Part shown: positions 7,797 to 15,288 of the stretch, one piece after another
Layout: the number at the start of each line of letters is the position of its first letter
How positions within the stretch are numbered: position 1 is the first letter of the stretch
NCBI RefSeq assembly: GCF_001941825.1
Contig: NZ_CP019038.1
Coordinates: 4,836,001-4,900,000 of the forward strand
Reading direction: 5' to 3'
DNA length: 64,000 bases
DNA from: Massilia putida
GTDB taxonomy: Bacteria > Pseudomonadota > Gammaproteobacteria > Burkholderiales > Burkholderiaceae_D
Made by a program: the position numbers and the translations under genes
The notes under the pieces: model-generated
Seen by the model: the letters and a program-made list of their open reading frames with translations, nothing else
Told to the model about the DNA's origin: nothing
Database searches by the model: none

Positions 7797-9693
7797 CGGC
7801 CATCGCCAGGAACGCGTCCAGCGCGGTGCCGCGGCCGTCGCTTGATCCCACCTGGATCGACGGCACGAGCGCCACGTGGCCGCGCTCGATCGCCTCGGCG
7901 AAGCGCAGCAGGACGGTCTGCTGGAACTGCAGTTCCGGGCCGCCGTAGGCCGCCACGTTCAATTCCGTCGCCTTGGCCTGCGCCTGGCCGACCGCTTCCA
8001 GCTGGAAGGCTTCCGCCTCGGCCAGGCGGCGCTTGGCGTCGGCCGCGCCGGCCGCGTTCTGGCGCGCTTCCTCGGCCGCCTTGATCGCCTTCTGCACGGC
8101 GGCGCTGCCCTGGTTTTCGGCGATGCGCACGGCGAGTTCCGATTCCGTGATCGACGTCTGCTGCTTGGCGCGCGCCTCCGCCTCGCGCAGGATGCGTTCC
8201 TGCTGCGCGGCCGCTTCCTTGGTGCGGTAGGTCTCCAGCTGCTCGCGCGAGACCTGGCGTTCGCGCAGCTGGCGCAGGATCGTCTCGATCTGCGTGTCGC
8301 CTTCCTTCGCGCGCGGCGTGCCGATCAGGACTTCGTTCAGCGTGAGGTTATAGCCTTCGAAATTGCGGCGCATTTCCGCCATCGCCCGTTCCTGGATATC
8401 CGAGCGTTCCTGCAGCAGTTCGATGAGTGTCTTGCGCTGGCCGACGTTCTTGAAATACGCGGCCACCATCGGATCGAGCGTCTGCTCGACCAGCCTGCGG
8501 ATGTCGCCGAAGCGCTGGATCACGAGCGGCGCCATCTTGTAGTCGATGTTGACCACGACCGACAGCGGCAGGTCCGGCTCGAACGCGTCCTTCGTGATCA
8601 GCGACACTTCCGACAGATGCTTGTCCAGCTCATGCGAGCCGATCGCGCCCGCCTGCCATTTCAGGATGAAGTTCGTGGTCGGCACCTCGATCACGCGTTT
8701 CGCGTACGGATTCAGCGCATATTTCCCCGGCAGCAGGGGCGTCGCCTGCACGCCCTTTTCGTCGGTGCCGACCAGTTCCCCGTGGCGGTACGCGTCGCCC
8801 GTGATGTCCGTGCCGGCCTTGCCCGTGTACGACACGACCACGCCGACGAAGCCCACCGGCACCTCGGTCTTCGGCACGATTTCCCACGACGCGAAGCGCG
8901 CGTTCAGGTAGTACGTGCCTTCGACGAGCACCTGCAGCTGACGGCCCTTGTAGCCGCCGGCGTCGATGAACGTTTCCGGATTCTGGTAATCGTGGTGGTA
9001 GCGCGCCGCGTCGGCCGGGTCGGCGCCGACGATGGGCGCGACGATCGTCCCTTCCGGCAGCGACAGGCCTTCGTGCGTCGTGACGACGGCCAGCTTGTCG
9101 TCGCGGATCACGAGCGGACGGAAACCGCCGCGCGCGACGAGGTCGTCGTGGACGGCCGCGAGGATGCCGCCGATGCCGCCCTTCGCATCGACGTCGGCGT
9201 CGCCCGGCAGCGGCAGGGCGTACACGCGGTCTTCGGCCAGCACGACGAATTGCGCAAGGTTGATGGCGTAGGTGCCCTCGCGCAGGATCTTGCGCTGCAG
9301 GCCTTTCTGGCCGCCTTGCGCGAGGAACGCGGCGACGTCGGTGAAATCGTTGGCGACCTTGTTGCAACCGAGGTTCTGGCTCGGTGCCATCGGCAGGCCG
9401 TCGCGCGCGAACACGTAGGCGAGGGTGCCCTGCTGGATGGTCACGAGGTTCTCGCGGTGCACGCGGTACTGGAACGGCGGGAAGAAGTGAAAGCCGCCGC
9501 GCAGCACGGCCGGCTGGAACCCGGCCTCGCCCTGCAGCGCGATGAAGCCGGCGTGCACCGACCCGCGCCCCGACCATTTCTTTTCCACGATCCCGATCTT
9601 GTCGTTGGGGATGTAGACCACGCAGCTGCGCACGAAGACCAGGATGGCGGCGGCAAGCAGGCCTGCGGCCGCGACGGCGATAATCTCGAACAT
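7756..9693 (-). CDS. SPFH/flotillin-like membrane protein
   Basis: 645 residues. The start at 9693 gives an N-terminal TM anchor (FEIIAVAAAGLLAAAILVFV), then a long SPFH/Band 7 region and a coiled-coil, Ala/Glu/Gln-rich segment (~440-580) of the flotillin type (KEAAAQQERILREAEARAKQ). A Pro/Ala-rich tail ends the protein. Flotillin-like proteins oligomerise on the membrane and organise microdomains. The gene is larger than simple flotillins because of an insert in the N-terminal half (LREGTYAINLAQF, VEGTYYLNARF), which repeats an 'EGTYxxN' theme. It converges on the radical SAM gene with a 41-bp 3' overlap, so the two could influence each other's expression. Confidence 0.85.
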   Translation of the reverse strand: MFEIIAVAAAGLLAAAILVFVRSCVVYIPNDKIGIVEKKWSGRGSVHAGFIALQGEAGFQPAVLRGGFHFFPPFQYRVHRENLVTIQQGTLAYVFARDGLPMAPSQNLGCNKVANDFTDVAAFLAQGGQKGLQRKILREGTYAINLAQFVVLAEDRVYALPLPGDADVDAKGGIGGILAAVHDDLVARGGFRPLVIRDDKLAVVTTHEGLSLPEGTIVAPIVGADPADAARYHHDYQNPETFIDAGGYKGRQLQVLVEGTYYLNARFASWEIVPKTEVPVGFVGVVVSYTGKAGTDITGDAYRHGELVGTDEKGVQATPLLPGKYALNPYAKRVIEVPTTNFILKWQAGAIGSHELDKHLSEVSLITKDAFEPDLPLSVVVNIDYKMAPLVIQRFGDIRRLVEQTLDPMVAAYFKNVGQRKTLIELLQERSDIQERAMAEMRRNFEGYNLTLNEVLIGTPRAKEGDTQIETILRQLRERQVSREQLETYRTKEAAAQQERILREAEARAKQQTSITESELAVRIAENQGSAAVQKAIKAAEEARQNAAGAADAKRRLAEAEAFQLEAVGQAQAKATELNVAAYGGPELQFQQTVLLRFAEAIERGHVALVPSIQVGSSDGRGTALDAFLAMAVKQQMAAPAPAVS

Positions 9694-9742
9694 ACGGCGT
9701 CCTTTCGACGATGATGACGAGACCAGCGTAGCCGCGAAGCGC

Positions 9743-9790
9743 GTAAACGCGGTGTATAAAGATCGGGGCCGGTTGCAACGGCCCCGTAAA
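9743..9790. repeat. 48-bp hairpin repeat, copy A
   Basis: This copy and that at 11130-11177 agree at 41 of 48 positions without gaps. Copy A folds into a perfect 8-bp stem (CGGGGCCG / CGGCCCCG) around GTTGCAA, with a shared TGTATAAAG to its left. Three of the seven differences fall in one stem arm and two in the other. It lies between the GST stop and the SPFH start and could act as a weak terminator; T-runs are short. Confidence 0.65.
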
Positions 9791-9793
9791 AAC

Positions 9794-10444
9794 TCAAGCG
9801 GCGGCAACCTCCGCCGCGTACTGCGCCACCTGGGCCGCCAGCGCCTTGCGGTAGGCGGGGCGCGCCGTGCAGCGGTCGCGCCAGGCCGTCAGGCGCTCGA
9901 AGCGCTCGACATAGCCCATGCCGTCGAGCAGGCGCACGACGGTCGTCATGAGGATGTCGGCCGCGCTGAAATCGCCGGCCAGGTACTCCCGGCCTTCCAG
10001 CCAGTCGTCCACCTGGCCCAGGCGCTTGAGCGCGATCTGTTCCAGCACGGGGCGCTGCGCGGCGGCCCACGGTTCGTTCATCGAGAACGCGACGAGGTTG
10101 GCGAGGTTGCCGACATAGGGCTCGACCGAATTCAACGCGGCGAACATCCACATCGTGACGTGCGCACGGCCGTCCGGATCACGCGGCAGCAGGACGGGAT
10201 GACGCTCGCCCAGGTGCAGCAGGATCGCGCCGCTTTCGAACAGCGTCAGGTCGCCGTCCTGCAGTACGGGTACCTGGCTGAACGGCTGCTCGCGGCGGTA
10301 GGCGGCCGACTCTTTCTCCTCGAAGCCGATCAGGCGCAGGTCGTACGGTTGGCCGGCTTCCTCGAGGGCCCAGCGCACACGCAGGTCGCGCACGTGGCCG
10401 ACGGCAAACGAAGGAACGGAACGGAAGGTGGTCAGGGTAGGCAT
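9794..10444 (-). CDS. Glutathione S-transferase family protein
   Basis: 216 residues, cytoplasmic. An N-terminal thioredoxin-like domain (residues 1-80, with FSQVPVLQDG and LFESGAILLHL, the cis-Pro and Glu-Ser glutathione contacts) is followed by an all-helical C-terminal domain. The start at 10444 is preceded by AAGGAG, and an upstream in-frame ATG lacks such support. It is divergent from a TetR gene across a 16-bp palindrome, so it is probably repressed by TetR and induced by an electrophile or drug. The substrate is unknown. Confidence 0.9.
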   Translation of the reverse strand: MPTLTTFRSVPSFAVGHVRDLRVRWALEEAGQPYDLRLIGFEEKESAAYRREQPFSQVPVLQDGDLTLFESGAILLHLGERHPVLLPRDPDGRAHVTMWMFAALNSVEPYVGNLANLVAFSMNEPWAAAQRPVLEQIALKRLGQVDDWLEGREYLAGDFSAADILMTTVVRLLDGMGYVERFERLTAWRDRCTARPAYRKALAAQVAQYAAEVAAA

Positions 10445-10492
10445 CGGTCGTCTCCTTGGGGTGAATGTCGGGAAGCTTACGCCGGTCCAAAA

Positions 10493-10508
10493 TATGTTCA
10501 AGAACATA
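10493..10508. promoter_or_regulatory. Perfect palindrome between GST and TetR genes (likely TetR operator)
   Basis: TATGTTC-AA-GAACATA is a perfect 7-bp inverted repeat with a 2-bp centre. It sits 48 bp before the GST start and 43 bp before the TetR start, in the only gap between the divergent genes. Position, symmetry and neighbours point to the autoregulatory operator of the TetR protein encoded at 10552. Confidence 0.7.
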
Positions 10509-10551
10509 ATGTGGATACGCGCATAATGCCGCTCTCGAAAGGAGACCCGTG

Positions 10552-11133
10552 ATGCCCTACAGTAGCGAACACAAGGCCCAGACCCGCGAACGCATCGTCC
10601 ATGCGGCGCGCAGGCTGTTCAACCGCCATGGCTTCGAACAGGTGTCGATCGACCGCGTGATGTCCGAGGCCGGCCTGACCCGTGGCGGCTTTTATCACCA
10701 TTTCGACAGCAAGGACGACCTGTACGCGGCGGCCGTCGCCAGCTTCAGCACGTGCAATCCGTTCAAGCCCGATTTCAAGGACACGCCGCCGCCCGCGCCG
10801 CGCGAGCTGGCGCGCATGCTGGTCGATATCTACCTGAGCGACGAGGTGTTCGACAATATCGAGGCGCACTGTCCGCTGTACGCGCTGCCGGGCGACGTGG
10901 CGCGCGCGGGGCTGTCGCCGCAGAAGGCGTACACGCAGCTGATCCGCAATCTCGTGCACGTGTACGCGGGCGCGCTCGCGCACGAACCCGACGGCGAGCA
11001 GCGGGCGCAGGCCATCGTGGCGCTGTGCGTGGGCGGCATGGTGCTGGCGCGCACGACGGACGATGCGGCGCTGCGCGCATCGTTGCGGGCGGCCGCGCGC
11101 GAACAGGCATTGGCGTTGCTCGAGACGATGTAA
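10552..11133 (+). CDS. TetR/AcrR family repressor
   Basis: 193 residues from the ATG at 10552 (GGAGA at 10541-10545; a GTG one codon upstream is an alternative). The N-terminal helix-turn-helix is clear: IVHAARRLFNRHGFEQVSID followed by SEAGLTRGGFYHHFDSKDDL. The C-terminal ligand domain contains two Cys (NIEAHCPLYA and IVALCVGG) and a Pro-rich loop (DTPPPAPREL). It is divergent from the GST gene and probably controls GST and itself through the palindrome at 10493. The ligand is unknown. A hairpin repeat starts at its stop codon. Confidence 0.92.
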   Translation: MPYSSEHKAQTRERIVHAARRLFNRHGFEQVSIDRVMSEAGLTRGGFYHHFDSKDDLYAAAVASFSTCNPFKPDFKDTPPPAPRELARMLVDIYLSDEVFDNIEAHCPLYALPGDVARAGLSPQKAYTQLIRNLVHVYAGALAHEPDGEQRAQAIVALCVGGMVLARTTDDAALRASLRAAAREQALALLETM

Positions 11134-11177
11134 ACGCCGTGTATAAAGTTGGGCGCCGCTTGCAACGGCGGCGTAAA
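11130..11177. repeat. 48-bp hairpin repeat, copy B
   Basis: Second copy of the element at 9743-9790, in the same orientation. It begins within the stop codon region of the TetR gene. The stem is shorter here (CGCCG / CGGCG around CTTGCAA) because several stem bases differ from copy A. The flanking GTAAACGC, TGTATAAAG and CGTAAA blocks are unchanged. The two copies bracket the GST-TetR pair. Confidence 0.65.
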
Positions 11178-11275
11178 CAGAAAGCGCGGTTCCAGAGTGA
11201 AGACGCGGTTTACCAGGCGGCGCGTCATGACAATTGGTGAGTTTTTTCGTGGCATAAACATCTAGACTACCGGCT

Positions 11276-11302
11276 GTCGTGCAGCAGGTGCTGCCCTACG
11301 AC
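11276..11302 (+). promoter_or_regulatory. Leader hairpin before the YIP1-MacAB operon
   Basis: GTCGT-GCAGCA-GG-TGCTGC-CCT-ACGAC forms an 11-bp stem with a 3-nt bulge and a 2-nt centre (so effectively a tetraloop when folded). It ends 21 bp before the ATG at 11324. It could be an operator (palindrome) or an mRNA hairpin near the ribosome binding site GGGAG. No strong promoter hexamers were found upstream. Confidence 0.35.
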
Positions 11303-11323
11303 AAACACTAGGGAGTCAATCAC

Positions 11324-12019
11324 ATGGCCACGCAGGCACTTTTCGATATCGGTAACGTCATCCTGGAACCTTCGCCCACTTTTACGCGCCTGAAGGACAA
11401 GCCGCGCGCCTGGGTGCCGCTGCTGGTGCTCGTGCTGCTGACGCTGGGCGTCACCTTCTGGTATGTCTCGACGCTCGATTTCGCCTGGTTCCGCGAGCAC
11501 ATGCTGGCCACGCAAGGGCACGTCAAGCCGGAAGAGCGGGCCGCGCTGGAGCACTTCCTGACGCCGAAGACGATGATGTGGAGTTCCGGTGCGGGCGCCG
11601 TGCTGGGCACGCCGCTCGTGTGCGCGCTGGTGGCGCTGTACTACCTGTTGGCGGGGAAGGTGATGGGCACCGGCATCGGCTACGGCAAGTGGTTCGGCTT
11701 CGTCGTCTGGACCAGCATTCCGCGCCTGCTGGCGCTGCCGCTGTCGGCGCTGCAGATCGTGACGTCGGGCGGCCGCCTGGCGCCGGAAGACATGAACATG
11801 GTGTCGCTCAACTACCTGTTGCTGCACCTGCCCATGTCCAGCCCTTGGTTCGGCTTCGCCACCAACCTCGACCTGACGTCGCTGTGGGCCATCGCGCTGG
11901 CCGTGATTGGCCTGAAGGCCTGGACCGGACGCTCGACCGGCGCCTGCGTGACGGTCGCCGTCCTGCCGTATGCGCTCATCTACGGCATCTGGGCCGCGAA
12001 GATCGCCTTCCTCGGGTAA
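11324..12019 (+). CDS. YIP1 family inner-membrane protein
   Basis: 231 residues with about five TM segments: ~29-48, ~88-110, ~121-142, ~175-198 and ~205-228. The overall pattern is that of YIP1-family proteins, which often accompany efflux genes in proteobacteria. GGGAG precedes the ATG at 11324. It is 4 bp upstream of a MacA-like adaptor gene and is probably the first gene of a four-gene operon. The function of bacterial YIP1 proteins is poorly known; an accessory role in the transporter is inferred from position only. Confidence 0.8.
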   Translation: MATQALFDIGNVILEPSPTFTRLKDKPRAWVPLLVLVLLTLGVTFWYVSTLDFAWFREHMLATQGHVKPEERAALEHFLTPKTMMWSSGAGAVLGTPLVCALVALYYLLAGKVMGTGIGYGKWFGFVVWTSIPRLLALPLSALQIVTSGGRLAPEDMNMVSLNYLLLHLPMSSPWFGFATNLDLTSLWAIALAVIGLKAWTGRSTGACVTVAVLPYALIYGIWAAKIAFLG

Positions 12020-12023
12020 GCGC

Positions 12024-13247
12024 ATGAAAAAGAAAGCGATAGGCGCGGCCGTCGTCGCGGCGTTCCTGCTCGTCCCGGTGGCGATCAAGTTCGCGGGCAA
12101 GCCGACGCGCCGCGAAGCCGAGCTGGCGGCCGTGCAGAAGCTGGCGATCCACCCGTCCATCCTCGCCACCGGCAACCTCGTGTTCCGCCAGGAGGTGCAG
12201 TTGTCGGCGGAGGTGATCGGCAAGGTGGCCGGCGTGCTGGTCAAGGAGGGCGACCAGGTGACGCGCGGCCAGATCCTGCTGCGGCTCGATCCGACCGTGT
12301 ACCAGGCCGAGGTGGCGCAGCAGGAAGCCAGCCGGCGCAACGCCGCGATCGCCATCGAGCGCGCCCAGATCAATCTCGCTAACCAGCAGCGCAACCTGGA
12401 CCGCACGGGCCAGCTGTACAAGGCGAAGTACATCGACATCTCGAAGTACGACGATGCCGTGCACCAGGTGGACCTGGCGAAGGTCGAACTGCGCGCCAGC
12501 CGCGAGTCGCTCGAGCAGGCCAGCGCGCTGTTGTCGCAGTCGCGCGAGCACCTGGCCAAGACCGAGGTGCGCGCACCGATCGACGGCACCGTCACGGCCG
12601 TGCCGATCAAGATCGGCGAGACCGCCGTCGCCAGCGCGACCGGCATCGCGGGATCGTCCCTGATGACGATCGCCGACGTCGGTTCCATCATGGCCGAGGT
12701 GAACGTCGACGAAGCGGACATCGCGCGCGTGGCCGTCGGCCAGCAGGCCAAGGTCTTCCCCGCCGCGTTCCCCGACCAGCCGGTGACGGGCCGCGTGGAA
12801 AGCGTGGCGATGGCGCCGAAGACCACGCTCGGCGCGCAGGCGCAGGGCCGCAGCTACGTCGTCAAGCTGCGCCTCACGGATGCCAAGCTCGCGCTACGCT
12901 CCGGCATGACGTGCCGCGTCGAGATCGTCGTCGGCAACGGCGCGGCGCGGGCCGCGGTGCCGATCCAGGCCGTGCTGAGCGAGGAAATCCCGGGCGCGAA
13001 GGACAAGGTGAAAAACGCCAGCTATGTGTTCGTCGTGCAGGACGGGAAAGTCAAGAAGACCAGCGTGGAACTGGGCCTGTCCGACGACGCCAACCAGGAA
13101 GTGACGAAGGGCGTGACGGTCGGCCAGACCATCGCCGTGGGCCCGGCGCGCCTGCTGCGCGAACTGCACGATGGCGATGCCGTCACGGCGAAGAAGGCCG
13201 ACGTGAAGGTCGCCGACCTCAAGCCCGCTGACGGAGGGCGCCCGTGA
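12024..13247 (+). CDS. MacA-like periplasmic adaptor (HlyD/RND-adaptor family)
   Basis: 407 residues starting MKKKAIGAAVVAAFLLVPV, a signal anchor that places the rest in the periplasm. It contains a split lipoyl domain (VAGVLVKEGDQVTRGQILLRLD and VRAPIDGTVTAVPIKIGETV), an alpha-hairpin (~95-175; ASRRNAAIAIERAQINLANQ), a beta-barrel and a membrane-proximal domain. Adaptors of this type link an ABC exporter to an outer-membrane channel. Its stop overlaps the ATPase start (GTGA), so translation is coupled. No TolC-type channel is encoded nearby. Confidence 0.9.
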   Translation: MKKKAIGAAVVAAFLLVPVAIKFAGKPTRREAELAAVQKLAIHPSILATGNLVFRQEVQLSAEVIGKVAGVLVKEGDQVTRGQILLRLDPTVYQAEVAQQEASRRNAAIAIERAQINLANQQRNLDRTGQLYKAKYIDISKYDDAVHQVDLAKVELRASRESLEQASALLSQSREHLAKTEVRAPIDGTVTAVPIKIGETAVASATGIAGSSLMTIADVGSIMAEVNVDEADIARVAVGQQAKVFPAAFPDQPVTGRVESVAMAPKTTLGAQAQGRSYVVKLRLTDAKLALRSGMTCRVEIVVGNGAARAAVPIQAVLSEEIPGAKDKVKNASYVFVVQDGKVKKTSVELGLSDDANQEVTKGVTVGQTIAVGPARLLRELHDGDAVTAKKADVKVADLKPADGGRP

Positions 13248-13936
13248 TCCGGCTCGAAGGCGTGACGCGGCAGTACCAGATGGGCGACCAGACCGTGCAC
13301 GCGCTGCAGGGTGTCGATCTGCACATCCGCGCCAATGAATTTGTCGCGTTCATCGGCGCGTCCGGTTCGGGCAAGTCGACCATGATGAATATCGTCGGGT
13401 GCCTCGACCGGCCCAGCAGTGGCGCGTACTGGCTCAACGGACGCGAGGTCGCGACGATGTCCGGCGACGAACTGGCGCGCGTGCGCAACCAGGAGATCGG
13501 CTTCATCTTCCAGAGCTTTCACCTGCTGCCGCGCGCGAGCGCGCTCGACAACGTGGCGCAGCCGCTGATCTACCGCGGCATACCGCTGCGCGAGCGTCTC
13601 GCGCTGGCGGAACGGGCCTTGCAGCGCGTGGGCCTGGGCGGGCGCGTGCACCACCGGCCGAACGAGCTGTCGGGCGGCCAGCGCCAGCGGGTGGCGATCG
13701 CCCGCGCGCTCGTGGGCAAGCCGTCGATCCTGCTGGCCGACGAGCCGACGGGGAACCTCGATTCGGCCACCAGCCAGGAGATCCTGGAACTGATCCGCGA
13801 ACTGCACGCCGGCGGGCAGACGGTCGTCATGGTGACCCACGAACCCGAGATCGCCGAACAATGCCGCCGCATCGTGCGCCTGCGCGACGGGCGGATCGTG
13901 TCGGACACGAGGAACGATGCGGAGAACGCGGCATGA
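13244..13936 (+). CDS. MacB-type ABC transporter ATPase
   Basis: 230 residues with Walker A GASGSGKST, Q-loop FIFQSFHLLPR, signature LSGGQRQRVAIARAL, Walker B ILLADEPTGNLD and the switch His in VTHEPEIA. This is the LolD/MacB class (mechanotransmission exporters). GTG start, with GGAGGG 7 nt upstream, overlapping the adaptor stop. It overlaps the permease gene by 4 bp (ATGA). The two MacB halves are thus separate polypeptides here, unlike E. coli MacB. Substrate unknown; antibiotics, peptides or lipids are handled by relatives. Confidence 0.93.
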   Translation: MIRLEGVTRQYQMGDQTVHALQGVDLHIRANEFVAFIGASGSGKSTMMNIVGCLDRPSSGAYWLNGREVATMSGDELARVRNQEIGFIFQSFHLLPRASALDNVAQPLIYRGIPLRERLALAERALQRVGLGGRVHHRPNELSGGQRQRVAIARALVGKPSILLADEPTGNLDSATSQEILELIRELHAGGQTVVMVTHEPEIAEQCRRIVRLRDGRIVSDTRNDAENAA

Positions 13937-15153
13937 ACCTGTTCCTCGAAAGCCTGCGCTCGGCGCTGGCGTCGATCCGCGCGCACCGGCTGCGCAGCTT
14001 CCTCACGTCGCTGGGCATCGTCATCGGCGTGGCGTCCGTGATTACCGTGATCTCGCTGATCCAGGGCCTGTCCAAGAGCGTCAGCGACCAGTTCGAGGGC
14101 CTGGGCGGCAACGGCCTGACGATCCGGCCGCACAACGAATTCAAGGACGTCATGCGCGGCAAGGTGAACTACCTGAATTTCGAGGACGTGGCGCAGCTGC
14201 ACCTGCGCGTGGACGGCATCCGCAACCTGAGCCCGGTCTTCACGCCCGGCTTTTCCGAGGTGCGCTTCACGGGCATGTCCGCCACGGCCCAGGTATTCGC
14301 CACGTCGGCCAGCTACCAGGAGGTGAACGGACGCTATGCGCGCCTGGGCCGGTTCCTCAGCGATTCCGACGACGCCGGCGCGCGCCGCGTGGCCGTGATC
14401 GGCGAGAAGCTGATCGACGACCTGCACCTGCCGCCCAACCCGGTCGGGCAATTCGTCCTGTACGCGAACGAGTGGTTCAAGATCGTCGGCGTGATGGAAA
14501 AGCGCGGCGAGATCTTCGGCATGTCCCAGGATAACTACATGATCATCCCGTTCAAGACCGGGAGAAGCATCATCGGCAACAACACGCGACCGCAGCTGCA
14601 GATCACGGTCGCGGTGCGCGATCTGGGCCGGCTGGATGCGACGCGCAGCCACATTCGCATGGTCATGCGCCAGGCCCATCGCCTCAAGGCGGAGGACTCG
14701 GACGATTTCGAGATCGAATCGGCCGACCAGATCGCGAAGTCGTTCGACAAGTTGAGCAGCACCGTCACGCTCGTCATGAGCGGCGTGGTCGGCATCGCGC
14801 TGCTGGTGGGCGGGATCGGCATCATGAACATCATGCTGGTGTCGGTGAAGGAGCGTACCCGCGAGATCGGCATCTGCAAGGCGATTGGCGCGCGCAGCCG
14901 CGACATCCTGCTGCAATTCCTGATCGAAGCCGTCACGCTGTCGCTGCTGGGCGGCCTGCTGGGCCTCGCGATCGGCTACGCGCTGGGCGTGGCGATCGCC
15001 GCCATGATCCCCGACTTTCCGCCGGCCGTCGTGCCGTGGTGGGCGGTCGCGCTGTCCGTGCTGTTTTCGGGCTCGGTGGGCGTCGTGTTCGGCGTCGTGC
15101 CGGCCAGCCAGGCGGCGCGGCTCGATCCGATCGACGCGCTCCGCTATGAATGA
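13933..15153 (+). CDS. MacB-type ABC transporter permease
   Basis: 406 residues with the FtsX/MacB fold: TM1 near residues 20-45 (FLTSLGIVIGVASVITVISL), a large periplasmic MacB_PCD domain (~50-270), then three TM segments (VTLVMSGVVGIALLVGGIGI; LSLLGGLLGLAIGYALG; ALSVLFSGSVGVVFGVV). It carries the cytoplasmic KERTREIGICKAIGAR coupling helix and ends with the family signature PASQAARLDPIDALRYE. It forms a complex with the ATPase and adaptor encoded just upstream. The stop codon abuts a large inverted repeat. Confidence 0.93.
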   Translation: MNLFLESLRSALASIRAHRLRSFLTSLGIVIGVASVITVISLIQGLSKSVSDQFEGLGGNGLTIRPHNEFKDVMRGKVNYLNFEDVAQLHLRVDGIRNLSPVFTPGFSEVRFTGMSATAQVFATSASYQEVNGRYARLGRFLSDSDDAGARRVAVIGEKLIDDLHLPPNPVGQFVLYANEWFKIVGVMEKRGEIFGMSQDNYMIIPFKTGRSIIGNNTRPQLQITVAVRDLGRLDATRSHIRMVMRQAHRLKAEDSDDFEIESADQIAKSFDKLSSTVTLVMSGVVGIALLVGGIGIMNIMLVSVKERTREIGICKAIGARSRDILLQFLIEAVTLSLLGGLLGLAIGYALGVAIAAMIPDFPPAVVPWWAVALSVLFSGSVGVVFGVVPASQAARLDPIDALRYE

Positions 15154-15155
15154 CA

Positions 15156-15223
15156 CCGGGGTCAGAGCCCGTTTTTTGGCACGATCTCAGGGGTAATAGC
15201 TCAAAACCGGGCTCTGACCCCGG
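15156..15223. repeat. 16-bp perfect inverted repeat (GGGGTCAGAGCCC type)
   Basis: CCGGGGTCAGAGCCCG (15156-15171) and its exact reverse complement (15208-15223) are separated by 36 bp. T- and A-rich bases flank the inner sides. I have seen this motif often in Massilia-type genomes as a dispersed intergenic element, so a REP/MITE-like repeat is likely. It follows the permease stop directly and may help end that transcript. Confidence 0.6.
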
Positions 15224-15243
15224 TTTTGGGCAATTGGCGGGCG

Positions 15244-15272
15244 AAAAAAAACCGGAGCGCGCTCCGGTTTTT
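15244..15272. terminator. Bidirectional rho-independent terminator between macB-type permease and gatB
   Basis: A 20-bp palindrome AACCGGAGCGCGCTCCGGTT with eight A on the left and five T on the right. It can stop both the plus-strand transporter operon and the minus-strand gatCAB operon, whose last gene ends 17 bp away. Confidence 0.85.
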
Positions 15273-15288
15273 CGTGGGCGTGACCGGG

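Noticed and set aside
5258..9714. Long alternative frames across the Lgt-like, radical SAM and SPFH genes
   Set aside because: They lack recognisable domains and ribosome binding sites. The chosen frames carry the cysteine motifs, membrane segments and stop/start overlaps expected of an operon.
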